Under the pieces are notes generated by a model, which was not told where the DNA came from, made no database searches, and saw only the letters and a program-made list of their open reading frames with translations. DNA of 40,700 nt from Bacteroidaceae bacterium (GTDB lineage: Bacteria > Bacteroidota > Bacteroidia > Bacteroidales > Bacteroidaceae), in assembly GCA_017642425.1 (NCBI GenBank), contig JAGCPB010000046.1:1-40700 (forward strand). Direction: 5' to 3'. Position numbers and translations under genes: made by a program. This document shows positions 16,582 through 25,572 of the stretch, one piece after another (within the stretch, counting starts at the first letter, position 1; each line of letters opens with the position of its first letter).

Positions 16582-18576
16582 ATGACTTTTGACGTAAAAT
16601 ACTGTTTGATAGCAATCTGTACCCTGTGCTTCCACCTGGAGGCACAGGGTCAGGTTTTATCTGACACCATGCGTACAAAAGACATTCCTCAGGTCAACGT
16701 CACAAGTGACCGCACCGTAAACCCGCATGCCGTATCCACATCAAAAAAGGCCGATGCAGAGTTGATACAGGCCACCGGAACGCTACAGGTATCGGACGTA
16801 CTAAAGTATTTCAGCGGAGCCACCGTCAAGGATTATGGCGGTGTAGGCGGACTCAAGACCGTATCGGTACGAGGACTTGGAGCATCGCACACCGCCGTTG
16901 CCTATGACGGCATTATCATTACCGATAACCAGACAGGCCAGATAGACCTGGGCAAATTCTCCGCATCACAGGCCGAGTCTGTCAGAATGGTAAGCGGCCC
17001 CGACAACGACCTTCTGCAACCTGCTGCTCTTGCCGCCCAGGCCGCGGTCATAAGCATAAGCACAGGCAGGCCAAGTCTGCAAGACGGCAGGCCCAAATAC
17101 AATGCCCAATACAAATCCGGCAGCTACAAGACTCTATCAATCCAAGCGGGAAGCACATTCAAGGCAGGTCAGCATAATACCTTATCGCTTCAGGGTGAAT
17201 GGCTTAAGACAGAGGGCAACTACCCATATACACAGAACAACGGGACAAACTCCATAGAGATGCGCCGCGACAACTCCGATGTGCGACGTTTTCGTATAGA
17301 AGGTGGTCTTTTCAGCGACATAGGCAATAATACCACACTCACCACGCGTGCATACTGGTTCCAATCGGAGCAGGGACTTCCCGCCAACATACTCTACAAT
17401 GAGAATGCCGCACGCGAGCGGCTCTGGAACCGTAACGGATTCGTCCAATCCACACTCACAACTGCCGTCAGCCAGCGGTTTACACTACGTTTCAATGGCA
17501 AGTACGGCATAACCTACACCCGCTACCTGGACCCCAAGGTCAGCAACACCCAGGGCAAGACCGACAACCGTTACACCGAGCAGGAGGGTTATCTGTCTGC
17601 TGTAGCTCTTTATCGCATAGCAGAATGTCTGTCTGCATCATTCGGAGCAGACGGCCGTATTTCAAATCTTGACGGCAACGGAGCGGAGCAAGCCCAACCC
17701 ACCCGATATACTCTAAACAGCACGGCGGCACTCAAATACGCATCTGAACGGCTGACAGTCACCGGCCGCTTGAACCACGTAATCACAAAAGAGAAAACCA
17801 GACTCCGCCAGGCTGCCCAAAGCTATAACCATCTTTCGCCTACAGCAGGAGTAAACTGGCTTGCATGGCCCGCAGCAGGACTGCATCTCAGGACATCTTT
17901 CTGCAACACATTCCGCCTGCCTACATTCAACGACCTGTACTTTGAGCAGATTGGCCGCCGTGACCTGCGTCCGGAACAGGCATCGGTGACATCGATAGGC
18001 ATTGTCATTGATAATGAGATTGGTAATGTCTCCTACTCAATCTATGCTGATGCCTACAACAGCAACGTAAAGGACCGCATCATGGCAGTTCCCGGCAAGA
18101 ACACCGCCGTATGGATGATGAAGAACATAGGCCTGGTAACCACCCACGGACTTGAAGCCGGCCTTGAGATCCACGCTCATGAAGGATTGGTACGCCCGGC
18201 CCTGCTGGTATCATACACATATCAGCGTTCAATGGACAAGACAGACAGTAACGGAACCACCTGGAACCATCAGCTTCCCTATACCCCCAGGCATTCGACA
18301 TCGGCCGTAACCTGGATAGAGACACCGTATGTAAACGCCAGCTGCAACCTGTTTTACAGCGGAGAATACTTCTGCAACGGCTACAACGGCCCCGAATACC
18401 GCATGCCGTCCTATTACGAGATTGGATGTTCCATATGGAGGACATTCACATCACATTTGTTTGAAGAGACCTTGAAGATCGAATTCATAAACCTTACAGA
18501 TAACCGGTATGAACTGGTACGCAACTATCCCATGCCCGGCATTCAGGTGCGTGGTTCTGTAACGATAACACTATGA
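16582..18576 (+). CDS. btuB: TonB-dependent outer-membrane receptor for cobalamin (BtuB-like)
   Basis: A 664-residue receptor with a signal peptide ending near VLEAQGQ-type residues 20-25, a probable TonB box (DIPQVNVTSD), a plug domain (LKYFSGATVKDYGGVGGLKT, VSVRGLGASHTAVAYDGI) and a C-terminal beta-barrel ending in an aromatic-poor strand (VRGSVTITL). It lacks the carboxypeptidase-like N-terminal domain of SusC proteins, so it is of the smaller BtuB/FepA class. The riboswitch upstream and the BtuG/BtuF-like genes downstream argue for cobalamin as ligand. Nine bases separate it from the DUF4465 gene and it overlaps the next gene by four bases. Confidence 0.9.
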   Translation: MTFDVKYCLIAICTLCFHLEAQGQVLSDTMRTKDIPQVNVTSDRTVNPHAVSTSKKADAELIQATGTLQVSDVLKYFSGATVKDYGGVGGLKTVSVRGLGASHTAVAYDGIIITDNQTGQIDLGKFSASQAESVRMVSGPDNDLLQPAALAAQAAVISISTGRPSLQDGRPKYNAQYKSGSYKTLSIQAGSTFKAGQHNTLSLQGEWLKTEGNYPYTQNNGTNSIEMRRDNSDVRRFRIEGGLFSDIGNNTTLTTRAYWFQSEQGLPANILYNENAARERLWNRNGFVQSTLTTAVSQRFTLRFNGKYGITYTRYLDPKVSNTQGKTDNRYTEQEGYLSAVALYRIAECLSASFGADGRISNLDGNGAEQAQPTRYTLNSTAALKYASERLTVTGRLNHVITKEKTRLRQAAQSYNHLSPTAGVNWLAWPAAGLHLRTSFCNTFRLPTFNDLYFEQIGRRDLRPEQASVTSIGIVIDNEIGNVSYSIYADAYNSNVKDRIMAVPGKNTAVWMMKNIGLVTTHGLEAGLEIHAHEGLVRPALLVSYTYQRSMDKTDSNGTTWNHQLPYTPRHSTSAVTWIETPYVNASCNLFYSGEYFCNGYNGPEYRMPSYYEIGCSIWRTFTSHLFEETLKIEFINLTDNRYELVRNYPMPGIQVRGSVTITL

Positions 18577-20495
18577 GAAAGCCCCTGATGAAAATACTGC
18601 CCCTGATGCTGATCGCGGTTGCATGTGATCCCGAACCGGTGCTGCTGGAGCAGAGCCAAGCCATAGTTGATGCCGGGCATACAGGAGTATATGTATTGTC
18701 CGAAGGTCTTTTCAACCAGAATAACAGCACTCTGGCATGGATAGACTTTACATCGGGACGTCCCGATTCATGGAATTACCAGTCCACCAGGTCTTATGAC
18801 TGTTTCATGAAAGTGAACGGACGGCGCATAGGTGACACCGCCAATGATATGATCCTGTATGGAAGCCGCATTTACATGGCCGTATCAGAATCAAGCACCA
18901 TAGAGATAATAGATGCCGCCTCCTGCCGCTCGCTCAAGCAGATTCCTTTGAGTAACAACGGCATATCATCACAGCCCCGTTATCTTGCAGCCCATGGCAA
19001 TTATGTCTATGTATGTTGTTTTGACGGCACCGTCACCCGCATCGACACCATCTCAATGACACCCGATGCCACTGTACACGTAGGCAGAAACCCCGACGGA
19101 ATATGCTACGCCAACGGTAAGCTGTACGTCTCCAACTCCGGAGGCCTGGATGCTTCCAACCCTGACAGTACGGTTTCAGTGATAGACCTGGAGACATTCA
19201 CCGAGACAAAACGTATCCCGGTGCGGGCCAACCCCTACTCAATCTATTCATGCGGAAATGATGTATATGTGATATCTCGCGGCATATTTGACTACGGTAC
19301 AATGGATTATGACAGCCGCCTGCACCGCATAGACACACAGACCGATATCGTGACCTACACATATGACATTCCCATATTGAGAATGGACGTTTCTGATGAT
19401 ATGGCATGGTTCTACGGGTATGGAGACGGAGGTACCATACAGATTCTGGACCTTAAGACCGGACTTGTCATTGATTCAGCCTTTATATCTGACGGTACCC
19501 GTGTGGAGTGTCCCTACTCCATCAGGGTTGAGCCCACCACCCACAAGGTCTATGTATGTGACGCCCTTGATTATGTAACTCCCGGCTCACTGCTCTGTTT
19601 CAGCCCTGAGGGCCGCCTGCTCTACCGCATTCAGGGCATCGGCATAAACCCCAATACCGTAGTGTTCTGCGACAACAAAGTCAAACTTGAAAAATATCAG
19701 GGAGAACCTGAACCCATAGGTGACATAGACCGTGTGTTTGAGTATATGCCTGCTCCCGGACAGTTCGTAAACCTGCTGCCCAGGTATGAAGAGGGCAATA
19801 ACGCACAAACCATGGCTGCCAAGTGTCTCAAAGAACTTCAGACCGGCAATCTGGTAACACTTGGCGGATTCGGAGGATACATTACTGCCGGATTCAAGAG
19901 TCCGGTCAGGAATCTGGAGGGAATGGATTTCAGGGTTGACGGGAATGCCTACATAGGCAATGCCGAACCAGGAGTGGTCTGGGTAAGCGCCGATGCCAAC
20001 GGCAACGGATTACCGGATGACCCATGGTATGAGATATGGGGCTCCGAACAGAAAGAGGGGCGTGCCACCGCAAACTACACTATAACATACACCAGACCGG
20101 ATGCTCAGGACGATGACACGCCCTGGAGCGGATCGGACGGACAGGCAGGAGCCATTCTCCACAACATCTACCACTCACAATCATACTATCCGCAGTGGTA
20201 TGAGGGCAGTTCTGTGAGTTTTACTGCAACCCTGTTGCCGGGCAACATGTCATATGACGGTACTAACTGGGTAATGCCGGCATTTGACTACGGATATGCG
20301 GACAATCAGCCCAACAGCCTGCAGAACTCGTCATTTGACATAGACTGGGCTGTAAGGCAGGACGGTACTCCCGCGGCGCTTGAGAGCATTGACTTCATAA
20401 AGATTCAGACAGGATCCATTGGATGCAACAGCCTTACAGGAGAACAGTCAACCGAGTTGACCGCCATTTATAACCTAAACCCTAAGACAGAATGA
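18573..20495 (+). CDS. BtuG-like beta-propeller lipoprotein with a second C-terminal domain
   Basis: A 640-residue lipoprotein (lipobox IAVAC, Cys18, then DPEP). Residues ~38-385 form a YncE/DUF5074-type beta-propeller with repeated blades (GVYVLSEGLFNQNNSTLAWI, VYVCCFDGTVTRIDT, GKLYVSNSGG, DVYVISRG), the fold of the B12-capturing protein BtuG, which caps the BtuB receptor. Residues ~388-640 are a distinct domain (YEEGNNAQTMAAK, GGFGGYITAGF, ADANGNGLPDDPWYEIWGSE, FDYGYADNQPN, FDIDWAV) of the kind found in Bacteroidales cell-surface proteins. BtuG proteins are, to my knowledge, about 400 residues, so the extra domain is notable. ATGA overlaps couple it to BtuB and to BtuF. Confidence 0.85.
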   Translation: MRKPLMKILPLMLIAVACDPEPVLLEQSQAIVDAGHTGVYVLSEGLFNQNNSTLAWIDFTSGRPDSWNYQSTRSYDCFMKVNGRRIGDTANDMILYGSRIYMAVSESSTIEIIDAASCRSLKQIPLSNNGISSQPRYLAAHGNYVYVCCFDGTVTRIDTISMTPDATVHVGRNPDGICYANGKLYVSNSGGLDASNPDSTVSVIDLETFTETKRIPVRANPYSIYSCGNDVYVISRGIFDYGTMDYDSRLHRIDTQTDIVTYTYDIPILRMDVSDDMAWFYGYGDGGTIQILDLKTGLVIDSAFISDGTRVECPYSIRVEPTTHKVYVCDALDYVTPGSLLCFSPEGRLLYRIQGIGINPNTVVFCDNKVKLEKYQGEPEPIGDIDRVFEYMPAPGQFVNLLPRYEEGNNAQTMAAKCLKELQTGNLVTLGGFGGYITAGFKSPVRNLEGMDFRVDGNAYIGNAEPGVVWVSADANGNGLPDDPWYEIWGSEQKEGRATANYTITYTRPDAQDDDTPWSGSDGQAGAILHNIYHSQSYYPQWYEGSSVSFTATLLPGNMSYDGTNWVMPAFDYGYADNQPNSLQNSSFDIDWAVRQDGTPAALESIDFIKIQTGSIGCNSLTGEQSTELTAIYNLNPKTE

Positions 20496-21598
20496 GAAAG
20501 CAGACATCTATCTTTATACTGATTGCAGCGCTGCTCTGCTCATGCAACGCAGGCACACAGTTCCAGTCCCAAGGCGGCATTATGGAGCTGGCCAGCCATA
20601 TTACCGTACATGAAACCACGCACAGCTATTTTGTAAGGATTGCCAATCCATGGAAAAAAGGCACGCTCCTGCACACCTATACATTCACGGACTCTCTGCC
20701 CACAGACTATAAGTTCAGCCGTGCGGATAACACAGTTCATGTACCTCTTAAACGTGTTGTGGTAATGACCAACAGCCTGGCACACCTTATGGTTGAACTG
20801 GGTGTGGAAGACTGCATAGCCGGCGTATGTGAACCAGAGTACATATCGGACACTCTCATCCGCACCCGTCTGGCAGACGGCACGATAGCGGACTGCGGCA
20901 ACAGCATGTACCCCACCATAGAGAAGATAATGGAACTCCACCCTGATGCCATTATGGTATCGCCGTTTGAGCAGACCGGTTACGGACAGTTGGAAAAACT
21001 GGGCATTCCGCTGCTGGAATGTGCCGATTATATGGAGACATCGCCATTGGCCCGTGCGGAATGGATACGCTTCTACGGTCGTGTGTTCGGTGCATCAGCA
21101 TGCGCAGACTCACTGTACAATAAGGTAAGTACTGATTACAACAATCTTAAAGATGTTGCATCCAGGACTGTGATGCGCCCCAAGGTTATGCTTGACACGC
21201 GCAGTGGTTCCGCCTGGTATGTGGCCGGGGGCAACAGCACCATAGGCCGCATGATAGCCGATGCCAATGCTGATTATATATTTGCAGACAACGATAACAG
21301 CGGATCGGTACCTCTGTCATTTGAGACCGTGTTTGAACGTGCCGGCAATGCCGATGTCTGGCTGCTCAAGAACAGTAGTTCTGTTCCGCTAACCTACAGC
21401 CTGCTGGAATCTGATTTCAAGTCATACGCGTCATTCCGTCCTTTCAAGGAACGCAACATATGGGTATGTAATGTCAATCAAGTGCCCTACTTTGAGCTCT
21501 CATCGTTCCACCCGGAAATACTGCTGGGTGATTTCATTTCAATATTTCACCCGGAAATGAGCAGCGGACGGTATTTCTACCATCCGCTGGACGAATAA
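20492..21598 (+). CDS. btuF: Cobalamin ABC transporter substrate-binding lipoprotein (BtuF-like)
   Basis: A 368-residue lipoprotein (lipobox LLCSC). After an N-terminal ~85-residue lead it carries the type III periplasmic-binding fold: VPLKRVVVMTNSLAHLMVELG, IAGVCEPEYI, IEKIMELHPDAIMVSPF, LGIPLLECADYMETSPLARAEWI and a long helix joining the lobes. The metal- or vitamin-binding family is clear; B12 is inferred from the riboswitch operon. It overlaps the BtuG-like gene by four bases. The permease and ATPase partners do not follow; a BtuC-like permease appears at 29251 and no BtuD is found in the window. Confidence 0.87.
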   Translation: MRKQTSIFILIAALLCSCNAGTQFQSQGGIMELASHITVHETTHSYFVRIANPWKKGTLLHTYTFTDSLPTDYKFSRADNTVHVPLKRVVVMTNSLAHLMVELGVEDCIAGVCEPEYISDTLIRTRLADGTIADCGNSMYPTIEKIMELHPDAIMVSPFEQTGYGQLEKLGIPLLECADYMETSPLARAEWIRFYGRVFGASACADSLYNKVSTDYNNLKDVASRTVMRPKVMLDTRSGSAWYVAGGNSTIGRMIADANADYIFADNDNSGSVPLSFETVFERAGNADVWLLKNSSSVPLTYSLLESDFKSYASFRPFKERNIWVCNVNQVPYFELSSFHPEILLGDFISIFHPEMSSGRYFYHPLDE

Positions 21599-21626
21599 TA
21601 TTTTAATATGAGGAAAAGCTGGTTTA

Positions 21627-22022
21627 TCAGCAGCCAAGTATAAGGCGGGCGATAGTGCGGTCAACTGATGCCTTGTACTTGCGTGACCATGTTCCGCCTA
21701 TAGACATAAGGTATTCCAGTTCAGTGACAGGAACTATATTCAAACCATCAGCCTGGGCAGTAAACTCAGCATTCAGGTGAGCCAGACTGCAGGCGGCATT
21801 TATAAAAGTCTTCATCTCATCCGTGCAACCGGTAAAGACAAGAGTATCTCCACGACGGAAATCCTTTACCATAAGACCATAAGCAAGCTTGCGCACCTGA
21901 TCTTCAAATACCCTGGCCGAAACGTTAGTCCAGACACCCTCTACAGGAGCAACCGGTTTCTTGTCACCTATCAGTGACTTGAGTGCCGACTGGTTGCAGT
22001 CAAAAGAACAAATGGTAGTCAT
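21627..22022 (-). CDS. Orphan N-terminal fragment of an acyl-CoA synthetase (AMP-binding) protein
   Basis: A 131-residue protein. The stretch GVWTNVSARVFEDQVRKLAYGL...GDTLVFTGCTDEMKTFINAACSLAHLNA resembles the first ~80 residues of long-chain acyl-CoA synthetases, where a tryptophan-threonine turn, an FxxQV helix and a GDxVxFxG strand precede the first alpha/beta unit. The ATP-binding P-loop and the rest of the enzyme are absent, so it cannot form an adenylate by itself. The longest frame starts at 22073, but the promoter -7 box (22065-22058) lies inside it, so the ATG at 22022 is the real start. It could be a regulator, a structural relic or an accessory subunit; unknown. Confidence 0.65.
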   Translation of the reverse strand: MTTICSFDCNQSALKSLIGDKKPVAPVEGVWTNVSARVFEDQVRKLAYGLMVKDFRRGDTLVFTGCTDEMKTFINAACSLAHLNAEFTAQADGLNIVPVTELEYLMSIGGTWSRKYKASVDRTIARLILGC

Positions 22023-22057
22023 ATCGTTTTTGTTTTGATTCCTTATTATTTTCGCCA

Positions 22058-22065
22058 CAAAGATA
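22058..22065 (-). promoter_or_regulatory. -7 box of the AMP-binding fragment gene
   Basis: TATCTTTG on the minus strand. The -33 position (about 22089-22086) reads TTTT, a partial match, and coincides with the first GGGTGAAAA motif described below. Transcription would begin near 22051, 29 bases before the ATG at 22022. Confidence 0.6.
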
Positions 22066-22080
22066 CAGTACATATATGAT

Positions 22081-22214
22081 GGGTGAAAATAAAAGGGATA
22101 TACACCGCCCTGAAGTGACTAAAAGGCATATTTAGGGGTAAAATCAGGAATATGAGGGTAAAAATCAGAGTGAAAAAATTTCGCCCCACTGATACAGGGA
22201 CAGAATTTTACCCC
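22081..22214. promoter_or_regulatory. Repeated GGGTRAAA motifs between divergent genes, candidate LytTR operator
   Basis: Copies: GGGTGAAAAT at 22081-22090, GGGGTAAAATCAG at 22135-22147, GGGTAAAAATCAG at 22156-22168 and an inverted TTTTACCCC at 22206-22214. The middle two begin 20 bases apart, about two helical turns, the spacing usual for LytTR-dimer sites. The last copy abuts the -7 box at 22215 and the first overlaps the -33 region of the leftward gene, so a bound protein could affect both promoters. Confidence 0.5.
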
Positions 22215-22222
22215 TATATTTG
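22215..22222 (+). promoter_or_regulatory. -7 box of the LytTR gene
   Basis: TATATTTG, matching TAnnTTTG, 28 bases before the ATG at 22251. The -33 element is not recognisable, as expected for a promoter that depends on an activator. It rules out the upstream start at 22152. Confidence 0.55.
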
Positions 22223-22250
22223 CATCGGAAAGCAAAAAAGTACAATAAAT

Positions 22251-23105
22251 ATGCACAAAATCCCGGATTCATACTTTAAAGGCAATATGCTGGCATGCTA
22301 CATACTGCTGGTACCCATGTTCGCATTCTTTTTCCTTATATGGGCCAAGCCCTACCATCTGGACACCTTCATGAACATCACCCAGAACCAACTGGCTTTC
22401 AGGTCAGCTATCATGGCATCCATAGAGCTTGTAGTGGTTCTGATAAGCAGGCTGTTTATGCTGCTGGTAAGAAGTAAGCATCACATCAATTATACGGGAT
22501 TCGTAATCTGGGAACTATTGGAAGGAGTTGCCATAACCATGTTCTGCGCCCTCTTCATATGGCTCATGGACCAACGCACCATGGCGTATATTGACCTGCT
22601 GCCCAAGATGTTCCTTATTACCTGCTCCATACTGGTATTCCCATACGTCATAATTGCCCTGGTATCCGAGCTCAAGGACAGAGACATCCGTCTGGCCAAG
22701 AATATGGTTACGATCGAGAAATACGCCTCCGGACAGATAGGACGTGAGGACAGTACTCTGCCGTTCCTGGATGAAAAGAAATCACTTAAGCTGGCCGTGA
22801 CCGCCAACGCCATTCTCTATGTTGAGGCAGCCGACAACTACGTAAACATCTGCTACCTTAACAATGACAAACTGGTACGCTTCCCGTTGCGCAGTTCCAT
22901 GCGTTCCATAGAGCAGATCTGTGAGTCAAACAACATAGTGCGCTGTCACCGCTCTTACTACGTGAACCTGCGTAAAATAAGGGCCATCCAGAAAGGTCCG
23001 GATGGCCTGTTTGCCGAACTCACCTATGCTGCGGCCCCGCACATCCCGGTCTCAACAACCTACTCCGAGACCGTTACCGGCAAGTTCTCAACCCTTACCA
23101 ATTAA
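22251..23105 (+). CDS. Membrane-bound LytTR-family transcriptional regulator
   Basis: The 284-residue product (start chosen at the ATG after the -7 box; the open frame reaches back to 22152) has four hydrophobic helices in residues ~15-140 (ACYILLVPMFAFFFLIW, IELVVVLISRLFMLLV, ISMFCALFIW-type, FLITCSILVFPYVIIALV) and a C-terminal LytTR DNA-binding domain (residues ~180-280: ILYVEAADNYVNICYL, RSSMRSIEQICESNNIVRCH, RSYYVNLRKIRAIQ). No receiver domain is present, so signal input must come through the membrane part or a partner. Its 3' end overlaps the convergent permease gene by four bases. The repeats at 22081-22214 suggest autoregulation. Confidence 0.85.
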   Translation: MHKIPDSYFKGNMLACYILLVPMFAFFFLIWAKPYHLDTFMNITQNQLAFRSAIMASIELVVVLISRLFMLLVRSKHHINYTGFVIWELLEGVAITMFCALFIWLMDQRTMAYIDLLPKMFLITCSILVFPYVIIALVSELKDRDIRLAKNMVTIEKYASGQIGREDSTLPFLDEKKSLKLAVTANAILYVEAADNYVNICYLNNDKLVRFPLRSSMRSIEQICESNNIVRCHRSYYVNLRKIRAIQKGPDGLFAELTYAAAPHIPVSTTYSETVTGKFSTLTN

Positions 23106-24385
23106 TTCTTTTTGCGCTGTTCCAGTTTCTCCTTGAGTTCCTGACGAGCCTCCTTGATATCGCGTGCAGCCACGCGGATGTCACGACGCATACGGGTCCT
23201 CATTGCCATAACGAACTCCACTCCCGGCATCTTCTCGGAACGGTACAGACGCTCGTAGATAAAGAGCGATGTCATGAAATAGACGGCGGTCTGGATCCAC
23301 AATGCTATAGATTCATAGCGCACATCCTGCAGCAATGCGCCTGCGGTACTGATTCGGGCGAATCCGTTTACTGCATGGGTGGACGGGAAAATCTGTGCAA
23401 AGAATTTCCAGAACGTGGGCATATTTGAAGTAGGCCAGGATATGCCGCTCATGAAAATAAGGGGGACCGATACGAACACGAACAGCAGGAAGCACGATTC
23501 CCTGTCTCTTACAAAGAACGAGATACTGATGGCAAAGAAGATGCTTGCCAGCAGGAACGGAACTATGAATGCCACCAGGGTGGGCAGTTGCCACAGTTGC
23601 GGCATGTTGAAGAGCCAGGGTACTACGCATAGCACGTAAGTGGCTGTGAATCCGTAAACCAGCAGATAGGCCAGTGCCTTGCCGCCCAGTACGGTTATGG
23701 GGTTGGAATACTCGTTACCCAGGATAAGTTCACCCCTGCGGCGGCGCTCATGCTCGGTGCCTGCCATCATGGCCACGCCCAGCACCAGTGTCTGCTGCAG
23801 TACCAGAATGAGCACTGCCGGAATAAGGAACGCCTGGAATCCGTTGGCGGGATTGAACATGGTTATGTATTCATTCTCGATGGGCATGGTCATGACCTCT
23901 TTCTCCCAGTCCGACATGCCCGACAGACGTACCATCTGGATATCGCGGTTCATATCGAGCGATACCATGGTGCATCCGCTCAGCATGGCCTTGTAGTAGA
24001 GCAGGCCGCTCATGTCGCAGTACAGGTTTATGGTTGCCTGATGCCCATCGGCCAAAGTCTTGTCCAGTTCACGCGGAACCTGGATTATTCCGTAGGCCTT
24101 ATGGTTGTGGATTACGTTGCGGGCCTCCTCCATATCGGCGCAATAGGATACTATCTTAAGGTCAGGGGTGGCGTCGCACTTGCGCAGGAACTCACGGCTG
24201 GTTGTGCTGCGGCAGTCATCTACGGCCACAACCGGGACCTCGCGCACCGTCTCGCGGCCGTACAGGTAGGCATACAACAGCGGGTATAGCAGAGGCACCA
24301 CTATGAAGAACACCAGCACACCGACATCGGACACTGTCTTGCGGAGTTCCTTACCACACACATCGAGCATATCTTTTATCCACAT
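23102..24385 (-). CDS. ABC-2 type export permease (second of a pair)
   Basis: A 427-residue membrane protein of the YbhR/YbhS type: one N-terminal helix (VGVLVFFIVVPLLYPLLYAYLY), a ~150-residue periplasmic domain (VVAVDDCRSTTSREFLRKCD...), then five helices (LIPAVLILVLQQTLVLGVAM to IALWIQTAVYFMTSLFIYE). The motif GTEHERRRRGELILGNEYSN precedes the helical bundle as in drug-export permeases. A basic cytoplasmic tail of ~45 residues (RTRMRRDIRVAARD) is unusual. It is the last gene of the TolC-HlyD-permease-permease operon. Confidence 0.88.
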   Translation of the reverse strand: MWIKDMLDVCGKELRKTVSDVGVLVFFIVVPLLYPLLYAYLYGRETVREVPVVAVDDCRSTTSREFLRKCDATPDLKIVSYCADMEEARNVIHNHKAYGIIQVPRELDKTLADGHQATINLYCDMSGLLYYKAMLSGCTMVSLDMNRDIQMVRLSGMSDWEKEVMTMPIENEYITMFNPANGFQAFLIPAVLILVLQQTLVLGVAMMAGTEHERRRRGELILGNEYSNPITVLGGKALAYLLVYGFTATYVLCVVPWLFNMPQLWQLPTLVAFIVPFLLASIFFAISISFFVRDRESCFLLFVFVSVPLIFMSGISWPTSNMPTFWKFFAQIFPSTHAVNGFARISTAGALLQDVRYESIALWIQTAVYFMTSLFIYERLYRSEKMPGVEFVMAMRTRMRRDIRVAARDIKEARQELKEKLEQRKKN

Positions 24386-24397
24386 ACAGTCTTGATT

Positions 24398-25570
24398 TTA
24401 AGGTAGATAAGCATATTCATGAGCCGCCTTGCGCAGTAGGCTGATGTCTACCAGCGGCAATATGAGAAACGCCACGAGGGCGGTATAGAACCAGGCCGAA
24501 TAGACCATAGGGATTCCGTTCAGCGCCTGATCCACATAAATGAGGAAATAGTAGCGCAGCGGGAACAGGTAAGACATGGCCTGGAGTGCGGCAGGCATAC
24601 CCATCACCGGGAATGAGAATCCGCTTATAGGTATGGAGAGCACGCCCCACAGGGTGCATAGGCTCAGTGACCAGCGCAGTGAGGGTATGGCCGATGCAAT
24701 GAACACCGCAAATCCCTGCGATGCCAGGATGAGCAGTTCGGCTGCCAGAAACATCGGCCAGAAACCGTTGTGTGCCGGGAATTGCAGATATCCGTAGATA
24801 AGCACCAGATAGATGAGTGCCATCAGTGAGAACAACATGGTCTGCGGGAAAAGTTTGGCGCTCACGGCCTTGAGTATGTTGTCATCGGCCATCTGGAGCC
24901 ATTCACCTGCGGTTCCGTCCTTGAGTTCGGTATGGATGCTGAAACAGGTCACCATAAGTATCATGAGTGCCAGAACGGCAGGCAGCATGGTGTTGCTCAG
25001 ATAGACGTTGTAGTTGAGCCACGGGTTTCCTATGGGGTGCATATCCATCTGGATGGGTTGCAGGAATCCCATAGCCTGGTCCATGTTGGCGCCTTTGGCA
25101 AACAGAACTTCACGTCCCACCGCGGCCGATGCCATTACCGCCATTGTCTTCATGTCGCGGTAAAGCAACGATGAAGGAATCAGATATGTGGCGTTGGTGT
25201 ATATGGATATAACAGGCTGCTGCTGGCTTGAGGCCTTGGATGCGGTACCCTTGGGGATGTAGAAGAATCCGTAAATCTCATTCCTCTGCATAGCCTCGCG
25301 GGCCTCGGCAAAACTGGCGTACTGTTTGATGATTTCTGTCTGCTGGTATGAGTCAAGGTTTCTCAGTATTGACCTTGAAACCGTGGTGTTATCCTCATCC
25401 ACCACACCTGCGGGTAGGCTCTGCGGCAAACCCTCATGCATGAGTGATGTAAAGAATACAAAGCAGAACAGCGGCGCAAAGACCATGCTCAGTCCATACA
25501 GCGGACGTGACTGCATGCGCAGTATCTCACGTCTGACTAAAGCCCAGAATCCTTGCTTCATTTCTGTCAT
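24398..25570 (-). CDS. ABC-2 type export permease (first of a pair)
   Basis: A 390-residue permease homologous in plan to its downstream neighbour: an N-terminal helix (LYGLSMVFAPLFCFVFFTSL), an extracytoplasmic domain with VVDEDNTTVSRSILRNLDSY, and a C-terminal helix cluster starting at LSNTMLPAVLALMILMVTCF. ELKDGTAGEWLQ marks the cytoplasmic coupling helix. The gene starts two bases after the stop of the HlyD gene and ends 12 bases before the second permease, so the two should form a heterodimer. No ATPase gene is in the operon. Confidence 0.88.
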   Translation of the reverse strand: MTEMKQGFWALVRREILRMQSRPLYGLSMVFAPLFCFVFFTSLMHEGLPQSLPAGVVDEDNTTVSRSILRNLDSYQQTEIIKQYASFAEAREAMQRNEIYGFFYIPKGTASKASSQQQPVISIYTNATYLIPSSLLYRDMKTMAVMASAAVGREVLFAKGANMDQAMGFLQPIQMDMHPIGNPWLNYNVYLSNTMLPAVLALMILMVTCFSIHTELKDGTAGEWLQMADDNILKAVSAKLFPQTMLFSLMALIYLVLIYGYLQFPAHNGFWPMFLAAELLILASQGFAVFIASAIPSLRWSLSLCTLWGVLSIPISGFSFPVMGMPAALQAMSYLFPLRYYFLIYVDQALNGIPMVYSAWFYTALVAFLILPLVDISLLRKAAHEYAYLP

Positions 25571-25572
25571 AA

